NCBI GenBank assembly: GCA_020724505.1
Contig: DYGV01000001.1
Coordinates: forward strand, 30,107 to 65,416
Source: Anaerolinea thermophila
GTDB taxonomy: Bacteria; Chloroflexota; Anaerolineae; Anaerolineales; UBA4823
DNA length: 35,310 bases
Direction: 5' to 3'
The position numbers and the translations under genes are program-made. Below, piece by piece: positions 1 to 7,982 of the stretch (position 1 is its first letter; each line of letters starts with the position of its first letter). The notes under the pieces are model-generated. The model ran no database searches and was not told where the DNA came from. It saw nothing but the letters and a program-made list of their open reading frames with translations.

Positions 1-466
1 TGTAATACCACAACGCAGCAAACAACAGCAATCCGCCCAACATGAGAGTCGAAAGCCGCGATCGGTTAAGGACGACGCTGATCATCACAATCGCGACGAT
101 GCAGATCTCCAACATCGTCATCCAAACCGCGCGCGCCGTATTGTAGTCCGGGATTAAAGCAAATGGGCCAAAGACAAAGATGGAGTAGAAGGGGTAAACA
201 AAAAGAACCTGATCTTCATCTGCCCGCGCCGGCCTTCCATAGAACATGCGTTGAATTTCCGCTGTGGTTTCCGCGCTATACGGGCTTATCCCTTCCATAA
301 GGAACTTGCGGGCGCCAACCCAACGTGGCAGAAAATCGCTCCCCCCGGGATTCTGAACGCAGTAGCGATAATTCGCCAGATAGAGAAAAAATATCACCAG
401 ACCCGCCAGGATTGCGAGTCCGGCGAACATCCATTGAGGATTACGCCTTCGTAAGCCTGTTTGCAT
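1..466 (-). CDS. GT87/DUF2029-like membrane glycosyltransferase, N-terminal part
   Basis: The reading frame starts at an ATG (464-466) and stays open to the left edge, so only the first 155 residues are present. A basic N-terminus (MQTGLRRR) leads into a first membrane helix. A polar stretch follows with GSDFLPRW and GISPYS, then two or more hydrophobic segments. The order TM1, short loop with G-S-D-F, G-A-R-K, G-x-S-P-Y and a later Y-P-F motif resembles the DUF2029/GT87 family of polyprenol-phosphate-sugar dependent mannosyltransferases. In that family the loop acid after TM1 is thought to be catalytic. It is divergent to the GT4 gene at 634 and shares a 167 bp intergenic region with it. No clear Shine-Dalgarno is present. 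Another GT-C membrane protein is possible; the glycosyltransferase neighbourhood supports the class. Confidence 0.6.
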   Translation of the reverse strand, partial: MQTGLRRRNPQWMFAGLAILAGLVIFFLYLANYRYCVQNPGGSDFLPRWVGARKFLMEGISPYSAETTAEIQRMFYGRPARADEDQVLFVYPFYSIFVFGPFALIPDYNTARAVWMTMLEICIVAIVMISVVLNRSRLSTLMLGGLLLFAALWYY

Positions 467-618
467 GTTCCAGTTTATTTCAATGTCAGCATAAACGCCA
501 AAATGAATTAAGCTGCGATGATCCGCAGGAAATCGTTTGAAAAATTGCAATTTCAGTGAATTTTACCCTAAACTTTGTCCAGAAGACGAACTCTCTGGCA
601 ACGCCTTTTATCTTCCAA

Positions 619-627
619 TGTTATAAT
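619..627 (+). promoter_or_regulatory. Extended -10 box directly before the GT4 start codon
   Basis: TGTTATAAT is a perfect extended -10 (TGn-TATAAT). Only six bases separate it from the ATG at 634, so the expected transcription start falls on the start codon. No good -35 is visible and there is no Shine-Dalgarno. This is one of four such arrangements in the window and implies a leaderless mRNA. Confidence 0.6.
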
Positions 628-633
628 TTTTAA

Positions 634-1710
634 ATGATCAGGTGCACTGCTCCTGACCGATCTATACCGCGTTTTATTATCAACGGTCGTTATCAATTCG
701 CCCCCCTCACCGGCGTACAACGCTATGCGCAAGAAACAACCCGTTGCCTGGGACCCCGCGCGCAGGTGATCTCGCCGCCACTCAATTTCGGTCGGCTGGG
801 GAATAACCTGTGGGAGCAGGCGATTCTGCCGCAAAGTATACGCTCCAACGATGTGCTTTGGTCCCCGGCGAACACCGGTCCTTTGTCTGTCGCCAATCAG
901 GTAGTGACGCTGCACGACACAGCCGCGCTGGAGCGCCCGGAATGGTATCAGGCGTCCTTCGCAGCCTGGTATCGCTTTTTACTCCCGCGCCTTGCCTGGC
1001 GCGTCCGGCGTATCTTGACTGTTTCAAATTATGCAAAAGGGCGTCTTCTGGAGTGTTTATCGCTTCCCGAAGAAAAAATCACGGTCATCTATCCAGGTGT
1101 GAGCTGCCAGTTTCGCTCTGCAGACCCACACGCTTGCGAAGGCGTGCGTATAAAATTCCAACTGCCCGATCAGTATTTTTTATTCGTCGGAGCGCTTGAA
1201 CCACGCAAGAACCTGCCGCGTTTATTGAAAGCCTTTGAACAGATCCATTCGACCGATCCAAATATTGGTTTGGTATTGGCAGGCGCGACAGGAAGGGCGT
1301 TTCGAGACCCGCGCCTCGCCATCCAACAGCCAGGTGTCCTGTTTCTGTGTGCAGTCAACGACTCGGACTTGCCGCCGCTCTACACCAGCGCGCTGGCGTT
1401 AGTCATTCCCTCTCTGATGGAAGGTTTTGGCCTGCCAGCGTTGGAGAGCATGGCTTGCGGAACTCCGGTTATTGCCTCTAAAGGCGGCGCTTTGGAAGAA
1501 ATTGTTGGGAACGCAGGGCTACTCTGCGACCCCCTAAAAATTGATGAAATCAGCGAGGCGATGTGGCGCGTCCTCCTTGATGAATCGTTGCGCCATAGAT
1601 TGAGCATCTTAAGTCTGGAGCGCGCGGCTCAATTTTCCTGGCAAAAAACCGCAGATCAGGTTCTTCAAACTTTGCAGCAAGTTGGCGAGGAAATTAACTC
1701 CAAAACATGA
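634..1710 (+). CDS. Glycosyltransferase family 4 (GT-B fold)
   Basis: This is a 358-residue cytoplasmic sugar transferase of the GT4 type, without membrane segments, expected to move a sugar from a nucleotide donor to a glycolipid or polysaccharide acceptor. The N-terminal acceptor domain begins with FIINGRYQFAPLTGVQRYA, the usual opening of this subgroup. The C-terminal donor domain carries GALEPRKNL and, near residue 265, GFGLPALESMACGTPVIAS, the E-x7-E type motif of GT4 enzymes. The start at 634 is supported by the extended -10 six bases upstream and by the absence of a later Met before the conserved start of the domain. Its last codons overlap the next GT4 gene by ATGA, so the two are translationally coupled and likely work in one glycan pathway. 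The substrate cannot be told. Confidence 0.9.
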   Translation: MIRCTAPDRSIPRFIINGRYQFAPLTGVQRYAQETTRCLGPRAQVISPPLNFGRLGNNLWEQAILPQSIRSNDVLWSPANTGPLSVANQVVTLHDTAALERPEWYQASFAAWYRFLLPRLAWRVRRILTVSNYAKGRLLECLSLPEEKITVIYPGVSCQFRSADPHACEGVRIKFQLPDQYFLFVGALEPRKNLPRLLKAFEQIHSTDPNIGLVLAGATGRAFRDPRLAIQQPGVLFLCAVNDSDLPPLYTSALALVIPSLMEGFGLPALESMACGTPVIASKGGALEEIVGNAGLLCDPLKIDEISEAMWRVLLDESLRHRLSILSLERAAQFSWQKTADQVLQTLQQVGEEINSKT

Positions 1711-2828
1711 ATCAACAGCCAAGAATTGCAATTATCCACGATTGGTTAATCACCCAGGGCGGGGCAGAACAGGTGCTGAAATCGCTCTTGGAGATCTGGC
1801 CACAGGCGCCCATTTATACGCTGTTATACGATCCTGAAGGGGCTTGCGGAGAGTGGACTGCCAATCGCCAAATCATCACCTCTTTTCTACAACGCTTACC
1901 CGCTTCTCGCAAGCGTCACAGATTATTTCTTCCTTTGATGCCCCTGGCAATCGAGCAACTCGACCTAGAACAGTATGACATCCTGCTCTCCTCCAGCTAC
2001 GCCGTCGCCAAAGGCATCCTGACGCGCCCCAATCAACTGCATATCTCCTATGTCCACACACCGATGCGCTACGCCTGGGATTTGCAGAACCTTTATTTGC
2101 GCCAAACGGGTCTGGATCGGAAAATGATCGGGTTCTTGGCGCGCCTCATCTTGCATTACATGCGCCTTTGGGATCAAGCCAGCGCCAATCGGGTGGACAT
2201 TTTCTTGGCGAACTCGCGCCACACCGCTGGCCGCATTTGGAAAACGTACCGACGCGAGGCGGAAGTTATATACCCGCCTGTGGACACGGAATATTTTACC
2301 CCAGCCAATCAAGGAGGCGAGTATTATTTGACGATTTCGCGCCTGGTGCCTTACAAACGGATAGATCTGATTGTGCAGGCGTTTTCGGAAATGCCCGATA
2401 AAAAGCTGGTAGTGATTGGCGATGGCCCCGATTGTAGAAAGTTACGCGCCCAGGCCGGAAAGAATGTGACCTTTCTCGGCTATCAACCAAAGGAAACCCT
2501 GCGCCAGTACATGCAAAATGCAAAAGCATTCGTCTTCGCCGCCCTGGAGGATTTCGGCATCACGCCGGTCGAAGCCCAGGCATGCGGCAAGCCTGTGATC
2601 GCTTATCGTGGCGGCGGCGCCCTGGAGACTGTCGTCGAGGGCGTGAGTGGCATCTTTTTCCCTGAACAGAGCGTTGAAAGTCTCCGCTTTGCTGTGCAGG
2701 ATTTCGAAACGCGTCAGCATCAATTTGACTCTGTCACCATTCGCCAGAACGCTGAGCGTTTTCGCAAGAATCGCTTTATCGAAGAGATTAAAGAAGCAGT
2801 GGAAAAAGCCTGGGAGAAGTTCATTTAG
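1707..2828 (+). CDS. Glycosyltransferase family 4, second gene of the pair
   Basis: This 373-residue GT4 enzyme starts inside the stop of the preceding gene (ATGA). The N-terminus (IAIIHDWLITQGGAEQVL) and the phrase YVHTPMRYAWD are characteristic of a mannosyl/rhamnosyl-type GT4 subgroup found in O-antigen and exopolysaccharide clusters. The donor domain contains SRLVPYKRIDL and, near residue 283, FGITPVEAQACGKPVIAYRGG, the family's nucleotide-sugar binding motif. No signal peptide or membrane helix is visible, so it should act at the cytoplasmic face of the membrane. Its 3' end is convergent with the membrane glycosyltransferase at 2873, with a 44 bp gap. The exact sugar is not predictable from sequence alone. 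Confidence 0.9.
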   Translation: MNQQPRIAIIHDWLITQGGAEQVLKSLLEIWPQAPIYTLLYDPEGACGEWTANRQIITSFLQRLPASRKRHRLFLPLMPLAIEQLDLEQYDILLSSSYAVAKGILTRPNQLHISYVHTPMRYAWDLQNLYLRQTGLDRKMIGFLARLILHYMRLWDQASANRVDIFLANSRHTAGRIWKTYRREAEVIYPPVDTEYFTPANQGGEYYLTISRLVPYKRIDLIVQAFSEMPDKKLVVIGDGPDCRKLRAQAGKNVTFLGYQPKETLRQYMQNAKAFVFAALEDFGITPVEAQACGKPVIAYRGGGALETVVEGVSGIFFPEQSVESLRFAVQDFETRQHQFDSVTIRQNAERFRKNRFIEEIKEAVEKAWEKFI

Positions 2829-2872
2829 ACATTACTTCCGCCTCTGCACACCCTTTGAAACATAAACTTCGA

Positions 2873-4498
2873 TCAGTCACCCGCAGTTAGGCCTAAACCA
2901 ATTTCCTCCGGCCTGACCGGGCGGGATAGCCCATAAAATATCTGATAATCGCCAATACGCTCCTCTTTCCAGGATACGCCCAGTTGATGAAATTTCTGCC
3001 GTAAATACGCCTCCAATTCCGGATGATTGGTGCAAATATAGGCTGTTCGCTCGCTCTGGGCGACGACATCATCGTAAGGCGCATAACGGTCATCTCTGGG
3101 AGTGTAGCGGAAGTCCAGGTGATAGGGCAGCCGTGGAACGAAGATAATCTTTTCTTGAGAGAGAAACGCCAGCGGATAAGCCACCCAATAATTGGTATAA
3201 CCGCGCCTCTCGCCATGCTTTTCAAGAAATGCAATCAGGTCGGGCATCCTGCGTTGGTCAACCTGAGACGGCGCGTAGTATTGCGTGGTGATGCCGGGTG
3301 GGAAACGTTGTATGCACTGCAACGTCCCCCACAAGTGAAACACCAGAAGTAAGCCCGCCAGCATGAACGCCCAGTTCCCCCAACGACGACGCAGATGTAA
3401 AATCATCGCCGCAGCAAACAAACTCATTGGCGCAGCCAGAGGCAAGAAATAACGCCCCGACGGATCGGCGCCAAAGGGTGTGCCAATCATCCCCAACAAT
3501 ACCGTTGCCATCACCCCCAGCAACAATAACCGCTCGGCGCGTCGAGGAAACCCGGAGCGCAAGCCGCGCCAGGTATATCCTGCGGCGGCCGTCCAAAAGA
3601 ACAGGATGAAAGGCGCCAGGGGCAAAGCCAACCAGGAGGCTGTCCAGGGTGGACGTAGCCCCAAGGTGACCGTGCTGCCTAACAAGGACAGGCCTAATAA
3701 ACGACCGCTTACCCGCGCCAGCCATCCCGACGGCTCCACGCTCGCGATAGCCCCTCCACCCAATTCACTGACTAAACGAACAAAGCCATATTTCAGCGCG
3801 TATCCCCACCAGGGCGCGGCACCGATCAAGCCTCCGACGATACTTAGCGCCAGTGGTAAGAGCAGACGATCCACATTTCTGGAAGAGCGGCGCAACTGAA
3901 TGAGCAAGTAGACACCAGCCGGCAAACTGAACACCAGTGTCAGGCCAAAAGCCCATAGCCCCAGACCGACCAGAAAACCCAACCCCAGCCATAACCAGAG
4001 CGTCGCAGAACCGTTTTCGGAGCGGAAACTTTCGGCCAAGCGCATTGCTGCGAGCAAAATCAAATTTCCGATCAGCAACGCTTCCCCATAACCGCCCAAA
4101 GAGACTGTTGTATAAAGTGTGACATTGACGGTTGGGATCGCCAGCAAGATCGCCGCCAGGACGCCGACACTCCAAGAACCGAAGGCGCGTCGCCCGATGC
4201 AAATGGTAGTGCTCAGAAAACCCAGATACAAGACCCCCTGCACCAAACGGATCGCCCAGACGTGCTCCCCGAACCAGGCAAACGCCGCTGCGACCAGGAA
4301 AGCATCCAGGCTGCCCATATACGCCTGGCCATAGAAGAACACCGGCCTGGCGCCGTGCAAGATATGGCGCGCCATTAACGCCACAATAGCTTCATCGGCG
4401 TTGAACGGCGCCCAACCCTTGAGGATAATCCAAAGTTTCAACCCGGCTGCCAGACAAAACGCTACGCCAGCCGTTGTCCACAATTGCCAGGAATTCAT
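2873..4498 (-). CDS. GT39/PMT-like membrane glycosyltransferase
   Basis: This 541-residue polytopic membrane protein has about ten hydrophobic segments. After the first helix comes FNADEAIVALMARHIL, with the D-E pair expected for the catalytic loop of GT-C enzymes of the ArnT/PMT class (PF13231-like), followed by FFYGQAYMGSLDA. A soluble C-terminal part (about 440-541) ends the protein. These enzymes take sugar from a polyprenyl-phosphate donor on the outer face of the membrane. An upstream in-frame Met at 4636 would add 46 residues, but it would run across the promoter and start of the divergent gene at 4610. The Met at 4498 (MNSWQLW) places the first helix correctly. The acceptor is unknown; the neighbours suggest surface glycan or protein glycosylation. 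Confidence 0.8.
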   Translation of the reverse strand: MNSWQLWTTAGVAFCLAAGLKLWIILKGWAPFNADEAIVALMARHILHGARPVFFYGQAYMGSLDAFLVAAAFAWFGEHVWAIRLVQGVLYLGFLSTTICIGRRAFGSWSVGVLAAILLAIPTVNVTLYTTVSLGGYGEALLIGNLILLAAMRLAESFRSENGSATLWLWLGLGFLVGLGLWAFGLTLVFSLPAGVYLLIQLRRSSRNVDRLLLPLALSIVGGLIGAAPWWGYALKYGFVRLVSELGGGAIASVEPSGWLARVSGRLLGLSLLGSTVTLGLRPPWTASWLALPLAPFILFFWTAAAGYTWRGLRSGFPRRAERLLLLGVMATVLLGMIGTPFGADPSGRYFLPLAAPMSLFAAAMILHLRRRWGNWAFMLAGLLLVFHLWGTLQCIQRFPPGITTQYYAPSQVDQRRMPDLIAFLEKHGERRGYTNYWVAYPLAFLSQEKIIFVPRLPYHLDFRYTPRDDRYAPYDDVVAQSERTAYICTNHPELEAYLRQKFHQLGVSWKEERIGDYQIFYGLSRPVRPEEIGLGLTAGD

Positions 4499-4572
4499 TA
4501 GAGTCAATTTTAGCCGTGTTCCCCACCACTCACAAGTCAACGAACAGGAAAAAACCCTGTTGATTTTGTTAG

Positions 4573-4602
4573 TTGACAAAGCACCGCGAAACAACGTATG
4601 AT
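4573..4602 (+). promoter_or_regulatory. Sigma-70 promoter of the GT39-like gene at 4610 (leaderless)
   Basis: TTGACA (4573-4578), an 18 bp spacer and TATGAT (4597-4602) form the best promoter in the window. The predicted transcription start (about 4609-4610) coincides with the ATG at 4610. An in-frame ATG at 4598 lies inside the -10 box and therefore cannot be the start of this transcript. Confidence 0.8.
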
Positions 4603-4609
4603 ACCAACT

Positions 4610-5956
4610 ATGGAATCCGGCGGAATCCAATCCCACCCATCTCGGAAGAGCGGAAAACTACAGTTGCGCCCGTCAGCAGGATTCATCCTCCTCACGACTC
4701 TGGCAACTGTTTTCGCTGTGTGGAGCCTGCCGCTCGTACCCTTTCACCCAGACGAGAGTACCTATATCTTTATGAGCAGTGACTTCGAAGCCTTTTGGAG
4801 ACGACCATTTTCGCTTGCCTGGACGCCAGAAACGAATATTGACCTGCGGATGCACTACCGCAAGATTGACGCTCCATTAGGGCGACTGATCATCGGATTA
4901 GGACGTTTCATCTGGAGAGGCGAAGCGTTAAGTGAAGATTGGGACTGGTCGAAAACATGGGAGGAGAATCGCCAGGCAGGCGCGCTGCCCGATGCAGCAC
5001 TATTGTACATTGCACGTTTGTCCACAACGATGCTGCTTCCTTTCAGCATGTTCTTTCTCTATCTCGTTGGTAGGCAAATGAGTGGAGAATGGGGCGGCAT
5101 ATTCGCCAGTTTATTGCTAGCTGTCAACATGCTGGTCTTGCTGCACGCTCGCCGGGCAATGGGGGAGGGAGCGCTAACTTTTGGCGTTTCCTTTACAATT
5201 TGGAGCCTGTTATACGCCGACCGTCGCCCCTGGCTGGCAGGAATCGGCCTCGCCCTGGCGATTAACGCCAAACATTCGGCGCTTGCCTTGTTGCCCGCCG
5301 CGCTGTTGGCGGTCGCCTGGAAGATTTCGCCCGAGGCAGAACTTCCCTGGAAACAGCGCCTATGGCGACTGATCGCAGTTGAAACGCAAATGTTGGCGGT
5401 TTTAGCTGGCGTCACCCTGGCGCTTAATCCATTTCTGTGGCGGCAACCCCTGGGAGCGATCCGAAGCGCCATCCAGAGCAGGGAAGAGCTACTACAAAAG
5501 CAAGTCGAAGACGCCCGCCTATTCGCGCCAGAAAAGTTGCTCGAAACGCCCGCAGAACGCAGCGCGGCCTTATTAATCAACTTATTCCTTGCGCCGCCTT
5601 CTTTTGCTGAATATGGCAATTACCAGCAAGAAACCGCTCCTGCTGAACAGGCCTATCTGGCAATTCCTCTCCACAACCTGTTGCGCGGCCTGATTGGTGG
5701 ACCCATCCTGTTAGCATGGACGCTCATTGGCGTTCTGTTGGCGTTGCTGCGACTGCGCCGCGTTCACGTCGAACAAGGCAGAATACTGGCGCTCATCTTG
5801 CTGGCGACCGCCTGCCAGTTTATCGGGCTGGCGCTTTTCGTCCCATTGGCCTGGCAACGTTACGTCATGCCTCTGACGCCTTTCGTCAGCCTCTGGGCGG
5901 CTTATCCGTTGGGAGATATTCTCCAACACTTCATCAGCAAGAGCACCACCACCTAA
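4610..5956 (+). CDS. GT39/PMT-like membrane glycosyltransferase
   Basis: This is a 448-residue polytopic membrane protein of the dolichyl/polyprenyl-phosphate-mannose transferase type. After a short basic N-terminus and a first hydrophobic helix it has PFHPDESTYIF, with the D-E pair in the first external loop, and then DAPLGRLIIGLGR, which resembles the D-x-P-P/G-L region of GT39. The C-terminal half is mostly hydrophobic and ends with a membrane segment. The start at 4610 is chosen because the -10 box of a strong promoter covers the alternative ATG at 4598. No Shine-Dalgarno is present, so translation is likely leaderless. It is divergent to the related gene at 2873 and convergent with rpoD. 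Acceptor and sugar are unknown. Confidence 0.8.
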   Translation: MESGGIQSHPSRKSGKLQLRPSAGFILLTTLATVFAVWSLPLVPFHPDESTYIFMSSDFEAFWRRPFSLAWTPETNIDLRMHYRKIDAPLGRLIIGLGRFIWRGEALSEDWDWSKTWEENRQAGALPDAALLYIARLSTTMLLPFSMFFLYLVGRQMSGEWGGIFASLLLAVNMLVLLHARRAMGEGALTFGVSFTIWSLLYADRRPWLAGIGLALAINAKHSALALLPAALLAVAWKISPEAELPWKQRLWRLIAVETQMLAVLAGVTLALNPFLWRQPLGAIRSAIQSREELLQKQVEDARLFAPEKLLETPAERSAALLINLFLAPPSFAEYGNYQQETAPAEQAYLAIPLHNLLRGLIGGPILLAWTLIGVLLALLRLRRVHVEQGRILALILLATACQFIGLALFVPLAWQRYVMPLTPFVSLWAAYPLGDILQHFISKSTTT

Positions 5957-5969
5957 TGTCCACATGAAT

Positions 5970-5990
5970 CGAAAAGGACTGCCCTTTTCG
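5970..5990. terminator. Hairpin between convergent genes
   Basis: CGAAAAGG and CCTTTTCG form an 8 bp stem around a 5-base loop, in the short gap between the convergent GT39-like and rpoD genes. A competing stem TGCCC/GGGCA overlaps it. There is no clear U-tract on either strand, so terminator function is plausible from position only. Confidence 0.35.
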
Positions 5991-6031
5991 GGCAATCCTC
6001 CTCGCTTCAGTTTGCTGATCCAAACAAAAAA

Positions 6032-7252
6032 CTAACCCAGGTATTCTCGCAGTTTACGGCGGATCGCCGGGTGACGCAACCGACTGAGGGCTTGCGCCTC
6101 GATCTGCCGCACCCGCTCGCGAGTAACGCCCATCTTGCGCCCCACCTCTTCCAGGGTGTACGCCTGACCATCCAGCAATCCATAGCGCAATTGTAAGATG
6201 CGCACTTCACGCGGCGGCAGGCCATTGAGCACAGTCTCCAGATGCTCGCGTAGCAAGTTGTATGTGGCAGTCTCATCTGGCGCGGGCACCTCTTCATCTT
6301 GGATAAAATCGCCCAACACCGAATCTTCTTCGTCGTCTGTTGGGGTTTCCAGCGAAAGTGGGCGGCGCGCCACCTGGATCATGTTTTCTACTTTCTGTGG
6401 CGTAACATCCAGGGCTTCCGCCAGTTCCTCCACAGATGGGTCGCGGCCCAGGCGCTGAGTCAGCTGATGTTGGACGCGCAACAGTTTGTTGATCTGATCG
6501 CCCATATGCACCGGAACGCGGATCGTGCGCCCTTGATCGGCAATCGCTCGCGTCACCGCCTGGCGAATCCACCAGGTGGCGTAAGTGCTGAATTTATGCC
6601 CGCGGCGATAATCAAACTTTTTCGCCGCGCGGATCAAGCCAATGTTCCCCTCTTGAATTAAATCCAAAAAGGGTACGCCGCGCCCCATGTATTTCTTCGC
6701 CACGCTGATCACCAGACGGGAGTTGGCGGTGATCAAATGCTCACGAGCAGCCCAACCATCTTCGATCAGGGCCTGTAGCTCCTGGCGACGGCGTGGGCTG
6801 ACATTACCCTTCGCCAATTCCTCGCGCGCCAGCCTGCCACGCTCGATGCGCTGCGCTAGCTCTACTTCCTCTTCCGCCGTTAACAGCGGAACTCGGCCCA
6901 CTTCTTTCAAATACAGACCGATCGTGTCATCGGTGTCTATGTTCGCCAGATAGTTGTCATCAACGCCAAACTCGCGACGAACATCCTCTTCGTTTTCCTC
7001 TTCCTCGATCAGCTCCTCTTCGCTGGGGCCGCCTACGGCGGCTTCATCCAGGTAGGGGATGCCGGCGCTCAGCAGAGCTGCGAACGCCTCCTCAAGCTGG
7101 TCCACGTCTTGCTCAGCGTCTGGGAAAAAGCCCAGAATATCATCAATGGTCACATAAGACTTTTGCCGCCCGAGTTCGATCAGGCGAGCAATGGCAGAGT
7201 GCTCATCGGGTTCCTCAATCCCGGATATTAACTCGTTATCAATCATATTCAT
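6032..7252 (-). CDS. rpoD: RNA polymerase principal sigma factor (sigma-70, RpoD/SigA)
   Basis: This 406-residue protein has the full layout of a group 1 sigma factor. Region 1.1 lies at about 15-70, followed by an acidic linker (77-92). Region 1.2 starts near 108 ([17 protein letters not shown]). Region 2 at about 172-245 contains [20 protein letters not shown] for -10 recognition and melting. Region 3 spans about 246-325. Region 4 at about 335-400 has the helix-turn-helix [20 protein letters not shown] for -35 contact. It directs housekeeping transcription, in line with the TTGACA/TATAAT promoters seen here. The Met at 7252 has an AGGT five bases upstream; Met3 is an alternative. A TTGATT-17-TATTCT promoter lies about 40 bp upstream, so it is probably transcribed separately from the ABC operon before it. 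Confidence 0.97.
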   Translation of the reverse strand: MNMIDNELISGIEEPDEHSAIARLIELGRQKSYVTIDDILGFFPDAEQDVDQLEEAFAALLSAGIPYLDEAAVGGPSEEELIEEEENEEDVRREFGVDDNYLANIDTDDTIGLYLKEVGRVPLLTAEEEVELAQRIERGRLAREELAKGNVSPRRRQELQALIEDGWAAREHLITANSRLVISVAKKYMGRGVPFLDLIQEGNIGLIRAAKKFDYRRGHKFSTYATWWIRQAVTRAIADQGRTIRVPVHMGDQINKLLRVQHQLTQRLGRDPSVEELAEALDVTPQKVENMIQVARRPLSLETPTDDEEDSVLGDFIQDEEVPAPDETATYNLLREHLETVLNGLPPREVRILQLRYGLLDGQAYTLEEVGRKMGVTRERVRQIEAQALSRLRHPAIRRKLREYLG

Positions 7253-7293
7253 TATTACCTGCTCACTCAGAGTTATTGCAGTAAACTAAATCC

Positions 7294-7322
7294 AGAATAC
7301 ACTCATTTTGTCTCAAAATCAA
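7294..7322 (-). promoter_or_regulatory. Candidate rpoD promoter
   Basis: Read on the minus strand, TTGATT (7317-7322), a 17 bp spacer and TATTCT (7294-7299) match the sigma-70 pattern. The expected start near 7287 would give a leader of about 35 bases before the rpoD ATG. Confidence 0.45.
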
Positions 7323-7364
7323 TACCCAATTTCAGCCTTCCGAAAGCGACTTGAGCCACTTTCA

Positions 7365-7976
7365 TCATGGCGTCGCCACAGGCGTCGCCGTCACTTGAGC
7401 GCCGCCATCTCCGGAGGGCGTCTCAACCGCCGCTGTAGGAGTGGGCCTTAATGGCAAGTTGTCTATCAGACCCAGAACCGAATCTAGGCTGAATTTGCTA
7501 ACGATTGAGAGGCGACGATCGCTGCCTTGAACATAATAACCACTACCCGTCGGCGTCTCTTTGCCGATGCTGGCATAGATTTGCTTGCCATTCTTCAGCG
7601 TGATCAGAATACGGTAAGCAGGCGAGGTCAGTCCCATATCCTCCAAAGCTGGTGCTTCCTCCAGCGCGCTCAGAATTGTCATTGAGGCCAACTGACCCAA
7701 AGTGCTATCCAATGAAGCGCTATCTGCATCCAATCCTTCAGGCCAGGTAATCGTCCACTCTCCTTGATCGTTGCGCTTCAGCTCTACAACGCGGTCGCCA
7801 ACGCGCTCCAGGCGCACCGCGGCAATTTGATCGTCAATGGCAAACAGATTCTGCGACGCGCTTTCTTCGGTGGGGGCAGCCTCATCCTCCCGCTGCTGAT
7901 TCCGCTGCCAGATCAGCGCTGCTGTTAAAATGACGATAAAGATCGCCAAAACGATCCAGGTAGTTTTCCGAATCAT
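7365..7976 (-). CDS. DUF4340 domain membrane-anchored protein
   Basis: This 203-residue protein has one N-terminal membrane helix (about 7-24), no lipobox cysteine and an extracytoplasmic domain. The domain has the beta-rich DUF4340 look: VRLERVGDRVVELKRNDQGEW, a helical stretch, then a strand pair reading ILITLKNGKQIYASIGKETPTGSGYYV. The C-terminal 30 residues are Pro/Thr/Ala-rich and probably disordered. It begins 6 bp after the GldG-like gene. DUF4340 genes commonly follow GldA/F/G-type ABC genes, so it is probably an accessory subunit of that exporter-like complex. Its biochemical role is not known. Confidence 0.8.
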   Translation of the reverse strand: MIRKTTWIVLAIFIVILTAALIWQRNQQREDEAAPTEESASQNLFAIDDQIAAVRLERVGDRVVELKRNDQGEWTITWPEGLDADSASLDSTLGQLASMTILSALEEAPALEDMGLTSPAYRILITLKNGKQIYASIGKETPTGSGYYVQGSDRRLSIVSKFSLDSVLGLIDNLPLRPTPTAAVETPSGDGGAQVTATPVATP

Positions 7977-7982
7977 GGGCGC

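Noticed and set aside
4598-4600. Upstream ATG as start of the GT39-like gene
   Set aside because: It lies within the TATGAT -10 box of a strong promoter; the in-frame ATG at 4610 fits the transcription start.
1-5956. Horizontally acquired glycosylation island
   Set aside because: Five glycosyltransferase genes cluster here, but base composition and codon use look like the rest and no mobile element, integrase or tRNA boundary is present.
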